Assembly: GCA_947577185.1 (NCBI GenBank)
Contig: CANPUE010000002.1
Location: 165,704 to 229,703, forward strand
DNA: 64,000 nt
From: an uncultured Lachnospiraceae bacterium
GTDB lineage: Bacteria > Bacillota > Clostridia > Lachnospirales > Lachnospiraceae
Direction of reading: 5' to 3'
In this document: positions 38,832-48,310 of the stretch, one piece after another
How positions within the stretch are numbered: the stretch's first letter is position 1
Layout of the letters: each line of letters starts with the position of its first letter
The notes under the pieces: model-generated
The model's input: only the letters and a program-made list of their open reading frames with translations
Told to the model about the DNA's origin: nothing
The model's database searches: none
Program-made: the position numbers and the translations under genes

Positions 38832-41646
38832 GATCTGGCGCGTCTCCCTTCTCTTTCCTTCTGATCTCTTCCCGGATCTGGGCAACCATATCTGCCGCTG
38901 ACATGTAGTCTGAGCGTTCGATCTTTTTGCACACCGGGATCAGTCTTTCTCTGAGCGGCGTTTCATGATATCGATATTGCTGCAGGCTGGCCGCGATTTC
39001 CAGCATCCCTCTGCCGTCCAGATCGTACATACACTCCTCCAGTCTGGCCGCCAGTTCATCAAACGTCTCCTCTGCAAGCTCCGGCAGCTCCTTTTGTGTG
39101 CGCATCTGCCGCTCTTTTGCGCAGTCTCCGTCTCCACCGTCTTCCGGCTCTTCCTGTCTCTTTTGGCCTGCCTGGATGTCTGTCTCCACATACGGACTTT
39201 GTTCCAGTTCCTCCATGACGTGCTGATATTCCGCGAGCATATCCTCATGGTTTCTCACAATATAATCAATATCCCCCCGCTTTCCCGCAAGTTCCAGCGC
39301 TTTGGCTTTCGCTGACAGGGAAAGGCAGCCTATATTCTGCATCATACTCTTTAACGCATGGATCTTTATCGTATAATTTTTCCAGTCTTTCGCGGCAAAC
39401 AGGCCTTCCAGCAGCCCACTGTTTTCTTCCCACTCTTCATAACAGGCTTCCAGAATTTCCAGGTACTCCTTCCTTCCGCCGCAGTAGAGCATACCTTTCT
39501 CTACATCCAGCCTGCCGATGGAAAATGAAGCATCTGCCGGATTCCCGGTGTAATTTTCTCTCTGCATTTCTTTTTCCGCCTGATAAATCAGTTTTTCTTC
39601 CGGAAGATTTCGCCTGAGCACACGTTCCAGAACCGATATCTCTATCGGTTTGGAGACAAAATCATCAAATCCTTCTTCCAGAAACATTTCTCTGTTGCCC
39701 GGAGCTGCATTCGCCGTCAATGCGATGATGGGCACCTTCCGGAAATAATGGCCCACCTTATCCCGAATGCGGTGCAGTGTCTCCACCCCGTCCATCTCCG
39801 GCATCATATGGTCCATAAAGACAAGATCATAGTTCATATTTTCGATCAGGGATAACGCTTCCCGGCCGCTCACCGCATAAGTAACTCTGATCTTATACTC
39901 TTTGAGGAGGCCTTCTACGACACGGATATTCATGCGGTTATCGTCCACTACCAGAACATGCACCTGGGGCGCACTGAACTTACCCGGCCGCACCATCTGA
40001 CAGCCGCCTTCCGACCCCCTGCTGCCATTCAGGACAGATACGACCGGCAGGATATAAAACGGCTTATAAAGTCTGATCAGGTCTGCGTTCGATATGTATT
40101 TTTCCCGTGAACGGTCTGTCACAACAATAATTCTGGTCCGCTTTGAAAGTTCGTCAAAATATGCTTCGTCTTCCTGATATTCCTCCAGACTGATAAAAAT
40201 ATGGGTAAAGGCATCCAATTGTTCCCGGCGTTTGAGTTCGGCCAGATTCCGGCATACGTGGCAGCGCACGCGCAGCTGGCGTATCATGGCGGCGATCACG
40301 TTGCTGTATTCATCCCGGATCGCCATCATTTCAAACTGTTCCATATCAAAATAAGCCGCTATATGCAGCTTTTCTCTGTTCTCTATCTGACCGATCGGCG
40401 TTTCGTCAAGCACCTTCTGCGGCACTACAAAACGGAATATACTGCCTTTGCCCGGATGGCTGCGGGCCGTGATCGTACCGCCCATTTTCTGCACCAGTTC
40501 TTTGGAGATCGCAAGTCCGAGTCCCACGCCGCCTTCCTGTCTGTTTCTTCTCGTATCTACCTGACTGAAACTTTCAAATAAACGTTCCAGACTCTCCGCC
40601 TCTATTCCGATACCGGTATCCCTGACAGATACGCAAAGGTTCACACCATAATTTTCCTTTCTCGCGTAAATCCTGATGATCACGCCCCCCTCGTTCGTAA
40701 ACTTGATCGCGTTGTCCACCAGATTCAAAATCACACGCCGTATCTTTTTCTCGTCTCCCATGAGGTTTTGCGGAATCCCCGCATCGCACTCCACGATGAG
40801 CTCGATCTGCTTCTCTCCCTTTCTGGCCATCGCCATATTAATAATATCATTGATCGTAGACGTAATATTGTAGGCCTCTTCCTCCAGATTCATCCTGCCC
40901 TGCTGCAGCTGAGAAAAATCAAGAATATCGCTGACCAGCGCCATCAGATTATGCCCTGCATCCCGGATGTCGTAAACTTCCTCGCGCATCTTTTCCGGAT
41001 CATGTTCCCGCAGCGCCATCTCACTCATCCCGCAGATCGTATTGACCGGTGTGCGGATTTCATGACTGACATTCGCCAGGAAGTCATCTTTGCTCTTTTC
41101 CGCGTCCATGAGCGCCTCGATCATCCCGTGCACCTGCTCATTACTCTCATTGCGGTGTCTGAGCCAGATATAAAGCATAATCTCCATACAAATCACATTG
41201 CCCGCCTGCGGGATCAGATTTTCTCTCATCTCCTCAGGAAGATGAGAGAACGAACCAGCGATCACTCCGTGATAAAAAACAATAAACGCCAGCGAAGCAA
41301 GCGTAATCCCGATCAGATCAGAAAGTCCGTAAAAAGTTACCAGAACAGCCATGACCAGAAACGTCGGTACAATAGACGACAAATCGTCCGCATTGGCCGC
41401 ATACAAAATAAATGTCATCTGTATTATGGTTGTACCAAGAAATGCCCTCACCCTGAAATTCCTGTATCTGACCAGATAGGCCGCCCAGTCTGCCAGTAAG
41501 AGAGCCGCCATAGTTCCCGGAATCCATGCGTCGAGCCCTTTATGAACGGCCCAGACACACAGGTTGAGGGTGTACAGGCTGAACAGGATAATGACAAGAC
41601 GCTCGTTTGCCCTCTGGTTCTTTTTTCCCTGATTAAAGTATTCCAA
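38803..41646 (-). CDS. Hybrid histidine kinase with tandem receivers and Hpt domain
   Basis: 947 residues; TTG start at 41646 behind GGGGGGGAT. About six N-terminal helices (15-170), HisKA with phospho-His195 (SHEIRTP), ATPase (GIGIEAESL, GLGLAI), a degenerate receiver-like region (about 430-545) lacking a phospho-Asp motif, an intact receiver (Asp612, MDHMMPEMDG, VSKP) and an Hpt domain with phospho-His763 (HALKSM). The Hpt domain implies a relay to another protein, likely the adjacent response regulator or the second kinase. A charged C-terminal stretch of about 100 residues has no recognised fold. Confidence 0.88.
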   Translation of the reverse strand: MEYFNQGKKNQRANERLVIILFSLYTLNLCVWAVHKGLDAWIPGTMAALLLADWAAYLVRYRNFRVRAFLGTTIIQMTFILYAANADDLSSIVPTFLVMAVLVTFYGLSDLIGITLASLAFIVFYHGVIAGSFSHLPEEMRENLIPQAGNVICMEIMLYIWLRHRNESNEQVHGMIEALMDAEKSKDDFLANVSHEIRTPVNTICGMSEMALREHDPEKMREEVYDIRDAGHNLMALVSDILDFSQLQQGRMNLEEEAYNITSTINDIINMAMARKGEKQIELIVECDAGIPQNLMGDEKKIRRVILNLVDNAIKFTNEGGVIIRIYARKENYGVNLCVSVRDTGIGIEAESLERLFESFSQVDTRRNRQEGGVGLGLAISKELVQKMGGTITARSHPGKGSIFRFVVPQKVLDETPIGQIENREKLHIAAYFDMEQFEMMAIRDEYSNVIAAMIRQLRVRCHVCRNLAELKRREQLDAFTHIFISLEEYQEDEAYFDELSKRTRIIVVTDRSREKYISNADLIRLYKPFYILPVVSVLNGSRGSEGGCQMVRPGKFSAPQVHVLVVDDNRMNIRVVEGLLKEYKIRVTYAVSGREALSLIENMNYDLVFMDHMMPEMDGVETLHRIRDKVGHYFRKVPIIALTANAAPGNREMFLEEGFDDFVSKPIEISVLERVLRRNLPEEKLIYQAEKEMQRENYTGNPADASFSIGRLDVEKGMLYCGGRKEYLEILEACYEEWEENSGLLEGLFAAKDWKNYTIKIHALKSMMQNIGCLSLSAKAKALELAGKRGDIDYIVRNHEDMLAEYQHVMEELEQSPYVETDIQAGQKRQEEPEDGGDGDCAKERQMRTQKELPELAEETFDELAARLEECMYDLDGRGMLEIAASLQQYRYHETPLRERLIPVCKKIERSDYMSAADMVAQIREEIRRKEKGDAPDHEKADCKDM

Positions 41647-41683
41647 ATGATCCCCCCCTATACATCATTACGGCATCCCATAC

Positions 41684-42757
41684 TCAATGAAGCTGTCTGT
41701 GGATCTTGCATATGATCCTGAAAATATCCGGATTGTACTTCTTTCCTGCATCCGCTTCCATCATCGACAACGCTTCCTCTATATGGTAAGAATCCCTGTA
41801 TGCACGGTTTTCCGTCAAGGCACAGTACGCGCTCGCGACAGATACGATCTGCGCGGACAGAGGAATCTCCGCTCCTTTTTTTCCGTACGGATAACCGCTC
41901 CCATCCCAGTTTTCATGATGATACCAGGCAATATCGATCGACATCTCCAGAAAATCATTGTAATCGCCTGTCGCCTTAATGTCCTGCAGGATCCTGGCCC
42001 CGATCGACACATGCGTCCTGATCACTTCAAGCTCCTCCGGCAGGAGGGAGCCTCTCTTTTGCAGAAGCTCCGTCGGTATTGCCACATTTCCCAGGTCGCA
42101 CAAAGGTGCCGCCAGTTCTATCGTATCTATGAAGGAATCAGAGATCATGTTCCCGTACTCAGCCGAAAGCTGCATCGCTTCCGCCAGCACACGGCAGTTA
42201 TAGCTCAGACGCTCCATATGATTCTCATCATAACAGGCGTTTTCTCTCGCTACACGAATCAATGCATAGAGAACGTTTTTCTTTTCCATCTCCAGCTGAT
42301 GAAGCTGTTCGCTGACAGAAGTCTGCAGACGCCGGTTCATCTCCATCAGTTCGTTGTTGGTATCATAAAGCCTCAGATGCAGACGCAGTCTCGCTTTTAC
42401 TTCCCTGGAGATGAACGGCTTCGTAATATAGTCCTCGCCGCCAAGATCAAACCCCTTCACCACATCCGAAGGATCATCGAATGCGGAAATGAAAATGATC
42501 GGTATATCCCTCGTATCCGGATTGCCTTTCATCAGTTTACAAAATTCATATCCGTCCATTTCCGGCATAGCAATATCCAGAATAATAAGCTGGGGACGGA
42601 TCCTGTTTACAATCTTTAACGCCTGTACGCCATTCTCCGCCAGAACCGGCAGATATCCCATCTCACAAATAATGTCCCGTAAGACAAAACGGTTGGTGTC
42701 TACATCATCAACAACCAGAATCTTTGCAGTCTCCTTTGTTCCTGTTTCCTGTGCCAT
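41684..42757 (-). CDS. Response regulator with degenerate HD-GYP output
   Basis: 357 residues: receiver (about 12-130; phospho-Asp in LIILDIAMPEMDG, lysine in ITKPF), a coiled linker (about 135-170), then an HD-GYP-type domain. The GYP part is intact (HHENWDGSGYPYG), but the HD pair that binds metal reads C-D in PLCDLGNVAIP, and the usual following Lys is Asn. Normal family members hydrolyse cyclic-di-GMP; this one may be inactive or a sensor. It sits 37 bp before the Hpt-bearing hybrid kinase in one operon. Confidence 0.9.
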   Translation of the reverse strand: MAQETGTKETAKILVVDDVDTNRFVLRDIICEMGYLPVLAENGVQALKIVNRIRPQLIILDIAMPEMDGYEFCKLMKGNPDTRDIPIIFISAFDDPSDVVKGFDLGGEDYITKPFISREVKARLRLHLRLYDTNNELMEMNRRLQTSVSEQLHQLEMEKKNVLYALIRVARENACYDENHMERLSYNCRVLAEAMQLSAEYGNMISDSFIDTIELAAPLCDLGNVAIPTELLQKRGSLLPEELEVIRTHVSIGARILQDIKATGDYNDFLEMSIDIAWYHHENWDGSGYPYGKKGAEIPLSAQIVSVASAYCALTENRAYRDSYHIEEALSMMEADAGKKYNPDIFRIICKIHRQLH

Positions 42758-42797
42758 GCCTACTCTCCCTGCTTTTTTGTTGTTTCCTGTGTTCCTT

Positions 42798-45596
42798 TTA
42801 TATTAATTTTACAACAATTTGTTGTATCACATCTGCCGAACAGGAGTCGATCAGATCTTTCCGGATAAGCGCCTCTGTCTGCCCGCATGCATCCTCCGGA
42901 ACTTTCGCTCCGTTTAACATCACTTCCCCGATCTGATATCCTCCATACTCTTTCCCCGACTGGTTTTCATAAATAACACGTACTTTTTTTCCACGGAAAA
43001 CCGCCTCAACGGAAGCCCTTCCCTGATCATCAAACTGCTCCTGCAGCAGCTTGGGTTCCAGCAAAAGATCCCCCCATCTGCCTTTCACGCCGAACATCTC
43101 TGTCTGCACGGTCAAAACAAGCAGTGCCGCTGCGTCAGTCAGATAATGACAGACCCCTCTTCCTTTCGGGTCGAAATACTCGGGCACACCCGGATAAATC
43201 TTTGACTTTTTCACATCACAAATATGAGAATAGAGGCTGTGAACCGCCTTGTATCCCTCTTTTACAAATCCCCGCCGATACAATGCATTCGCGTACAACA
43301 CGGCCATCTGGCACAAAACCGCACCGTTCTCTTTTTGTCCATATCCAAAGCCGAACATCCTTCCCAAATCGGTCTTGACCTCATGGAAATCTGTATTTTG
43401 GCGATAGCCGCCCACTGATGCGTCATACAGATAGGTATCCGCTGCCCTGATAATTTCTTCTACCTGATCATCTGTCGCAGTATCGGACATAATGGAAAAG
43501 ACCTGCCCTGCAAGCATCATCCTGACGCCGCTTTCGTGCTTACCTTCCACCTGTCTGCCGCTGTTATCATAATAACTGTTAAACCAGTGCCTTCCCTCAC
43601 CATCTCCGGTCCATTCGGCATTTCTTACATGCCGCCTGATCCACTCCGCTTTTCCTTCCAGATTCGCGGCAATCGTCTGAATCTCATATTTTCTCTTTTT
43701 TCCAGACAGAGAGTGGGCGCACTGGCGGCAATACTGTCTGAGTAATTCCTGCTTTGCACTGATATCGTTATAAAGCGCATCGCCGTCCCAGAAAAACGGC
43801 AGCATCTCTTCTGCCAGTCTGATTTCCCGAACCCCCATCACTTCCTTCAGTTTGCGCAGCATTCGTGCGATTCCGGTAAGATTACCGCCATAGATCGTTG
43901 TAAAGGCAACGCTTTCCCCGCGCTCCTTCGCCATATCGACCGCATCATTCCAGTCCGCGCCGCGCAGCCTGATATGATTGTGTTCCCCGACATCATAAAA
44001 TGCTGTCAGATGCTGTAAGATAAGATGCTCTAAAACGGTGCCCTTATAGATCCGTCCGGTCACGGTCCGCTGGATATTCCCCTGATCTTCCTCCCACTCC
44101 GGGTCATACTCCGCGCCGCGGCAGGCCTGACTGTCCTTAAAATAAGGCGCCTCTTCCAGTAAAATACCGAGGTCGCCGCTCTGTTTTAAATACAGTTCCG
44201 TCACCAGATACGGCCACATACCGTGATCCATCCATATCCTGGCGCCCTCGTTTCCGTCTGCGGTAAATTCTCCCGTCTCCTTCTCAATGTCCGTCACATT
44301 CGTTCCGTCCACCCTGACACCGCAAAAATTGTCAAGCAGGATCTCTCTGACTCCGTCCGGATTCATCAAAAGAAGCGGCAGACACTCCTGCCACAGATCG
44401 CGCCAGCCGCGGCCGCCTCTGCCATGATCATGGTGCGGCAAAAAAGAATCCCCATAGATACGCCTTAACATCGGCTGAAAACTTACCCAGTACATCCACT
44501 CGTCAAAACGCTTATCCGCAGACTGAAAGAAAATATTGTTTTTGCGGTTCCAATACGCTTTATTTTCCCGCAGCCTTTCATCAAATGCTTTTTCATCCAG
44601 ATAGGATGATGCCATATCAAAAAGCATCTCCGCCATCGCGGCAGTCTCTTCCGAGCCTTCAGGTTCTTTCGGTTCCTTCGATCCTGCGGTCTTTTTTCCT
44701 TCCTGTACACTCTCCCTGGCTCCGAGAACTGTCACATAAGAAGCACTCTCTCCCGGCTGCAGCGTGATCTTCTTAAATACAAGCGCCCCCATTGCCTCAT
44801 AACCGTCTATCTGTGTTCCGGCCTTTACCACCGGTACCTCCTCAGAAACTACGGCATACGGATTTTCAAAAGAACCGCCCTCCCCGATGAAATCCTCGGT
44901 CACAGGATAGAATCCAACAGGACTCCCGCCGTTTCCCCTGCCAAAAATGCCGTAAGCCATGCGGTTTCTCTGACCCCCGCGCTCATCAAATGTCAGCGTC
45001 GGTATCACAGCGATTCCTTCCTTCATGGTAAAGATCCGGTGCAGCATACTGGTGGCATTCCTGTGCTCTCTGATATGATCCGCGCTCCTTGCAAAGAGCG
45101 GAATCGCTGCCACAGGTGTCAGGCATATCTCTTCTTCTCCGATATTTTCTACCATGACGCGCATCAGCTCAACCTGATCCTCCGTCACCGGCGCAAAGAT
45201 CGTCACCTCAGAACGCAGACCAAACGCTGCGGAAGTTCTCGTCATTTTCTGATATAACAGGCCGGCTTCCAGCTTCGTCTCTTCCTTATCTTCACAAAAG
45301 ATCCGGGACTGCTGACCCGCGGAAACCCCCGTCGCCGACCAGATGTTTTTTCCTCTTTCTTTTCCTTCCAGCCGCAGCCAGAAGTTTCTCGTAGATTTAT
45401 TGTTGTGCAGATTCTCACTGCTGACCGGCTCCAGCAAAAAAGTATTCTGGCCAGTCTTTGCATCCCCGCCAAAAGAAGGTGTGACGCTGCTCATCATGCC
45501 GGCTTCATTCACAATGGGAAAATATAAATAACTGGTCAGTTCCGGATTCTCCAGGGTAAAAGTTCCCTTGTTATCGATAAATTGGTATTGTTCCAT
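42798..45596 (-). CDS. GH94-like beta-glucan/oligosaccharide phosphorylase
   Basis: 932 residues without a signal peptide. The N-terminal beta-sandwich is followed by an (alpha/alpha)6 catalytic barrel with GRGGRGWRDLWQ near 400, WMDHGMWPYLVTELYL near 475, and the likely catalytic Asp in GADWNDAVD near 560. The architecture fits cellobiose phosphorylase-related enzymes; the GWRDLWQ pattern and length recall the branch that includes 1,2-beta-oligoglucan phosphorylases. Substrate not determinable here. First gene of the run leading into the response regulator and kinases (40 bp gap). Confidence 0.75.
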   Translation of the reverse strand: MEQYQFIDNKGTFTLENPELTSYLYFPIVNEAGMMSSVTPSFGGDAKTGQNTFLLEPVSSENLHNNKSTRNFWLRLEGKERGKNIWSATGVSAGQQSRIFCEDKEETKLEAGLLYQKMTRTSAAFGLRSEVTIFAPVTEDQVELMRVMVENIGEEEICLTPVAAIPLFARSADHIREHRNATSMLHRIFTMKEGIAVIPTLTFDERGGQRNRMAYGIFGRGNGGSPVGFYPVTEDFIGEGGSFENPYAVVSEEVPVVKAGTQIDGYEAMGALVFKKITLQPGESASYVTVLGARESVQEGKKTAGSKEPKEPEGSEETAAMAEMLFDMASSYLDEKAFDERLRENKAYWNRKNNIFFQSADKRFDEWMYWVSFQPMLRRIYGDSFLPHHDHGRGGRGWRDLWQECLPLLLMNPDGVREILLDNFCGVRVDGTNVTDIEKETGEFTADGNEGARIWMDHGMWPYLVTELYLKQSGDLGILLEEAPYFKDSQACRGAEYDPEWEEDQGNIQRTVTGRIYKGTVLEHLILQHLTAFYDVGEHNHIRLRGADWNDAVDMAKERGESVAFTTIYGGNLTGIARMLRKLKEVMGVREIRLAEEMLPFFWDGDALYNDISAKQELLRQYCRQCAHSLSGKKRKYEIQTIAANLEGKAEWIRRHVRNAEWTGDGEGRHWFNSYYDNSGRQVEGKHESGVRMMLAGQVFSIMSDTATDDQVEEIIRAADTYLYDASVGGYRQNTDFHEVKTDLGRMFGFGYGQKENGAVLCQMAVLYANALYRRGFVKEGYKAVHSLYSHICDVKKSKIYPGVPEYFDPKGRGVCHYLTDAAALLVLTVQTEMFGVKGRWGDLLLEPKLLQEQFDDQGRASVEAVFRGKKVRVIYENQSGKEYGGYQIGEVMLNGAKVPEDACGQTEALIRKDLIDSCSADVIQQIVVKLI

Positions 45597-45649
45597 CGTG
45601 GTAGATGTGCTCCTTTCAGAAAGTATATCACATAGACAAATTCTTAAAA

Positions 45650-45680
45650 AAAGGCTGAACCTCTGTCTGATTCAGCCTTT
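45650..45680 (-). terminator. Terminator after the phosphofructokinase gene
   Basis: Stem AAAGGCTGAA / TTCAGCCTTT (10 bp) with an 11-nt loop and seven T on the minus strand, between the PFK stop and the phosphorylase start. Confidence 0.88.
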
Positions 45681-45726
45681 ATACCACAGCATTGTGCAAA
45701 TATCCGCCAGACTGCAGCCCCAGTAT

Positions 45727-46956
45727 TTATGCCTTACGTACCAGATGGCGTGGCAGACCATTTACAAATAACGGCTGTAATTCGCCCATGATAAGCGGTC
45801 TGGCATATTTTTCATAACCTTCATTTAAGCCCTTGCCGTCTTCCGTGATCCACTCATCGGGAACCTTTCTCTCCACATTTGCAATCGCATGAATATCATA
45901 TGCGCTTGTCCCACACTGATAAGGCGCGTCTCCGTTTCTGTCAAGTGTGATCATCATACCGGTTTTGCCTTCCTCAGCAGCATTGACCGCATCAAAACCA
46001 ACCTGGAATGCCTCATTGATATCGGTCAGAGAAGCCAGATGTGTTGCCGCACGCTGTAACGTTGAGAATTCGATAGCACGTGTTTTTAATCCTGTCTCCG
46101 CGGCCACTTTGTTTGCCAGCATCACTGCCGTACCGGACATCTGCTTATGACCGAACGCATCTACCGCTACTTCTTTTCCAAGTTCGCACACATAACGCCC
46201 GTCTGCAATCTTTACGCCCTCAGATACCGCGATGACAACAGAAGATTTTTCAACTGACAGCTTCTTAATGTCTTCCATGAACTGATCCATGTCAAATACT
46301 TTCTCCGGTAAATAGATCGCATCCGGTCCGCTGCAGTCATCCCCTTTGGAAAGCGCTGCCGCCGCTGTCAGCCAGCCTGCATTACGTCCCATGATTTCCA
46401 CGATGCAGATCGTCGGCTTCTGTGCGCCGAAAGACTCGTTGTCACGGATGATCTCTTTCATGCTGGCCGCAATGTATTTTGCCGCGGAACCATAACCAGG
46501 ACAGTGATCCGTGATCGGAAGATCATTATCGATTGTCTTGGGAACTCCCATAAATCTCTGCGGTTTGTTGTGTGCCGCTGCATAATCGGAAAGCATCTTG
46601 ACCGTATCCATAGAATCATTGCCGCCTGCATAAAACAGACATTCGATATCATGTTTCTCCATGATCTCAAAAATCTTCTCATACACATCCTCATGCCCTT
46701 CGATTTTGGGCATTTTGAAACGGCAGGAGCCCAGAAAAGCAGAAGGGGTTCTCTTTAACAGTTCGATACCTGTCTCATCATCAAGGTATTCTCCAAGGTC
46801 AATCATCCGATCCTGCAGAAATCCTTCGATTCCGTGTACCATACCATAGATCTTCTTTACGCCAAGCTTCTTAGCCGCCGCATAAACACCTGCTACGGAA
46901 GAGTTAATGACCGCAGTCGGTCCGCCGGACTGACCAACAACAATATTTCCTTTCAT
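45727..46956 (-). CDS. pfp: Diphosphate-dependent 6-phosphofructokinase
   Basis: 409 residues from ATG 46956 (MKGNIVVGQSGG) with AAAGGAGATG upstream. Phosphofructokinase fold with GGNDSMDT and PKTIDNDL: the Asp in GGND and the Lys before TIDND replace the glycines of ATP-dependent enzymes and mark PPi users. It interconverts fructose-6-phosphate and fructose-1,6-bisphosphate with pyrophosphate, reversibly. Own promoter at 47033-47061 and own terminator. Confidence 0.92.
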   Translation of the reverse strand: MKGNIVVGQSGGPTAVINSSVAGVYAAAKKLGVKKIYGMVHGIEGFLQDRMIDLGEYLDDETGIELLKRTPSAFLGSCRFKMPKIEGHEDVYEKIFEIMEKHDIECLFYAGGNDSMDTVKMLSDYAAAHNKPQRFMGVPKTIDNDLPITDHCPGYGSAAKYIAASMKEIIRDNESFGAQKPTICIVEIMGRNAGWLTAAAALSKGDDCSGPDAIYLPEKVFDMDQFMEDIKKLSVEKSSVVIAVSEGVKIADGRYVCELGKEVAVDAFGHKQMSGTAVMLANKVAAETGLKTRAIEFSTLQRAATHLASLTDINEAFQVGFDAVNAAEEGKTGMMITLDRNGDAPYQCGTSAYDIHAIANVERKVPDEWITEDGKGLNEGYEKYARPLIMGELQPLFVNGLPRHLVRKA

Positions 46957-47032
46957 GTTTGCATCTCCTTTATATTCTTTGTTTTCATTTCCTGTCGGCC
47001 ATAATTTTTCCTTTACGGCCAGACTTAAAGAA

Positions 47033-47061
47033 ATTATACCAAATAAATCCAGGATAGGCAA
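47033..47061 (-). promoter_or_regulatory. Phosphofructokinase promoter
   Basis: Read leftward: TTGCCT, 17 bases, TATAAT, about 77 bp before the ATG. Confidence 0.75.
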
Positions 47062-47068
47062 GCATGTC

Positions 47069-48013
47069 CTAACGCATCAGATACAGAAAATACCCCGCAT
47101 AACACACAAGCAGGATCACGCCGCCGTGACGCTGCAGCTTCTTTTTGCGCAGAACACACAGCCAAAGGATCAGTGCCGCCGCAACGCAGGTTATCGTATC
47201 GATCAGGAAGCCGGGTGCATAGACAACAGGCGTTATCACGGCTGCTATCCCTACAACAAACAGAATATTGAACAGGTTACTGCCCACAATGTTACCGACC
47301 GCGATATCCGCCTTGCCCTTCAGCGCCGCCGTAGCAGAAGTGACAAGTTCCGGAAGTGAGGTGCCGAACGCCACAATCGTCAGACCGATCAGCCGTTCAC
47401 TCATGCCGAAGATCCTCGCAAGCGCGCTCGCCGCATCTACCGTGACATCGCTTCCAAATACGATCAGAACACCGCCGACGATAATAAGGACGATCAGCCT
47501 GATCAGACTTACATTTTCCTGCCCGCTTTCCGGCGTGTCTATTCCGGCGGCCTGTCCTTTTTTCGCCATCCGCAGAAGATAAAGCAGATACAGCACCATT
47601 CCCGCCAACAGGATCATGCCGTCCGTTCTGCCCACGTTCCCATCAGCAAGCCCTAAAACGCCAAGCAGCACAGATGCCGCGATCACCATCGGTATCTCGT
47701 ATCTGACCGTGGATATCTGAACCATCAAAGGCGATATAACGGATGTGATACCTAAAATGAGAAAAATATTCATGATATTGCTGCCTACTACATTTCCGAT
47801 TGTGATCTCCGCACTCCCTTTTAAAGCGGCCGAAGTGGAGACCGCCGCCTCGGGAAGAGAAGTCCCCATCGCCACGATCGTCAGACCGATCACAAGCTGC
47901 GGAATCCCAAACCGCTCCGCCAGCCTGCTCGCTCCCTCCACAAACCAGTCGGCGCCCTTTACCAACATCACAAAGCCCACCACTAAAAATAACAGTTGTA
48001 ACAAAATATCCAT
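47069..48013 (-). CDS. CaCA family cation antiporter (YrbG-like)
   Basis: 314 residues, about ten membrane helices in two inverted halves. Each half carries an alpha-repeat: VIGLTIVAMGTSLPE and GNVVGSNIMN in the first, LIGLTIVAFGTSLPE and GNIVGSNLFN in the second. This is the Na+/Ca2+ exchanger family. Because the leader at 48073-48203 resembles the Mn2+-sensing yybP-ykoY riboswitch, the transported ion may be Mn2+ rather than only Ca2+. AAAGGAGAAG precedes the ATG. Confidence 0.92.
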   Translation of the reverse strand: MDILLQLLFLVVGFVMLVKGADWFVEGASRLAERFGIPQLVIGLTIVAMGTSLPEAAVSTSAALKGSAEITIGNVVGSNIMNIFLILGITSVISPLMVQISTVRYEIPMVIAASVLLGVLGLADGNVGRTDGMILLAGMVLYLLYLLRMAKKGQAAGIDTPESGQENVSLIRLIVLIIVGGVLIVFGSDVTVDAASALARIFGMSERLIGLTIVAFGTSLPELVTSATAALKGKADIAVGNIVGSNLFNILFVVGIAAVITPVVYAPGFLIDTITCVAAALILWLCVLRKKKLQRHGGVILLVCYAGYFLYLMR

Positions 48014-48072
48014 TTTCCTCTTCTCCTTTCTTTTCCTCTAAAGCCTGTTCTTTCTACGGGACTGCGCATATT

Positions 48073-48109
48073 AAAAAGAGACTCCCAGCACTCCCGTGCT
48101 AAAAGTCTC
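48073..48109 (-). terminator. Riboswitch-controlled terminator
   Basis: On the minus strand GAGACT pairs with AGTCTC around a second stem AGCAC/GTGCT, followed by TTTTT. Its 5' arm uses the GAGACTTTT segment that would close the aptamer base stem, so aptamer and terminator exclude each other. Confidence 0.75.
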
Positions 48110-48203
48110 GTACCCTCAAAATCTGACAATCCATTTTGAAAGATGCGCAGACATGGCGTTCGCCAGGGCATGTTGCCTGCGCATGATAACTACTCCCTTT
48201 TAA
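48078..48203 (-). promoter_or_regulatory. yybP-ykoY-like Mn2+ riboswitch
   Basis: Read leftward, the leader starts TTAAAAGGGAGTAG, matching the conserved GGGGAGUAG side, followed by a long hairpin (ATGCGCAG with CTGCGCAT; inner TGGCG/CGCCA), a second hairpin (TCAAAAT/ATTTTGA), and then ACGAGACTTTT, similar to the conserved GCAAGACCUU 3' side that closes the base stem. A mutually exclusive terminator follows, then the CaCA antiporter, a gene type known behind this riboswitch. Assigned by eye; a covariance search would settle it. The remaining bases of the 300-bp gap show nothing else. Confidence 0.7.
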
Positions 48204-48310
48204 CTTATCCACAGATTAGCATATCCCGGATTCCCTGTCAATATACTGTCTCCCGTTCCAGACATTTTCTTAACAGACCCAAATTCAGGATACTGTTTCC
48301 CGCCTGTCCG

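Noticed and set aside
41687..42619. Plus-strand open frame of 310 codons
   Set aside because: Exact antisense shadow of the response regulator gene, rich in His, Arg and Ile as expected for such shadows; no ribosome site.
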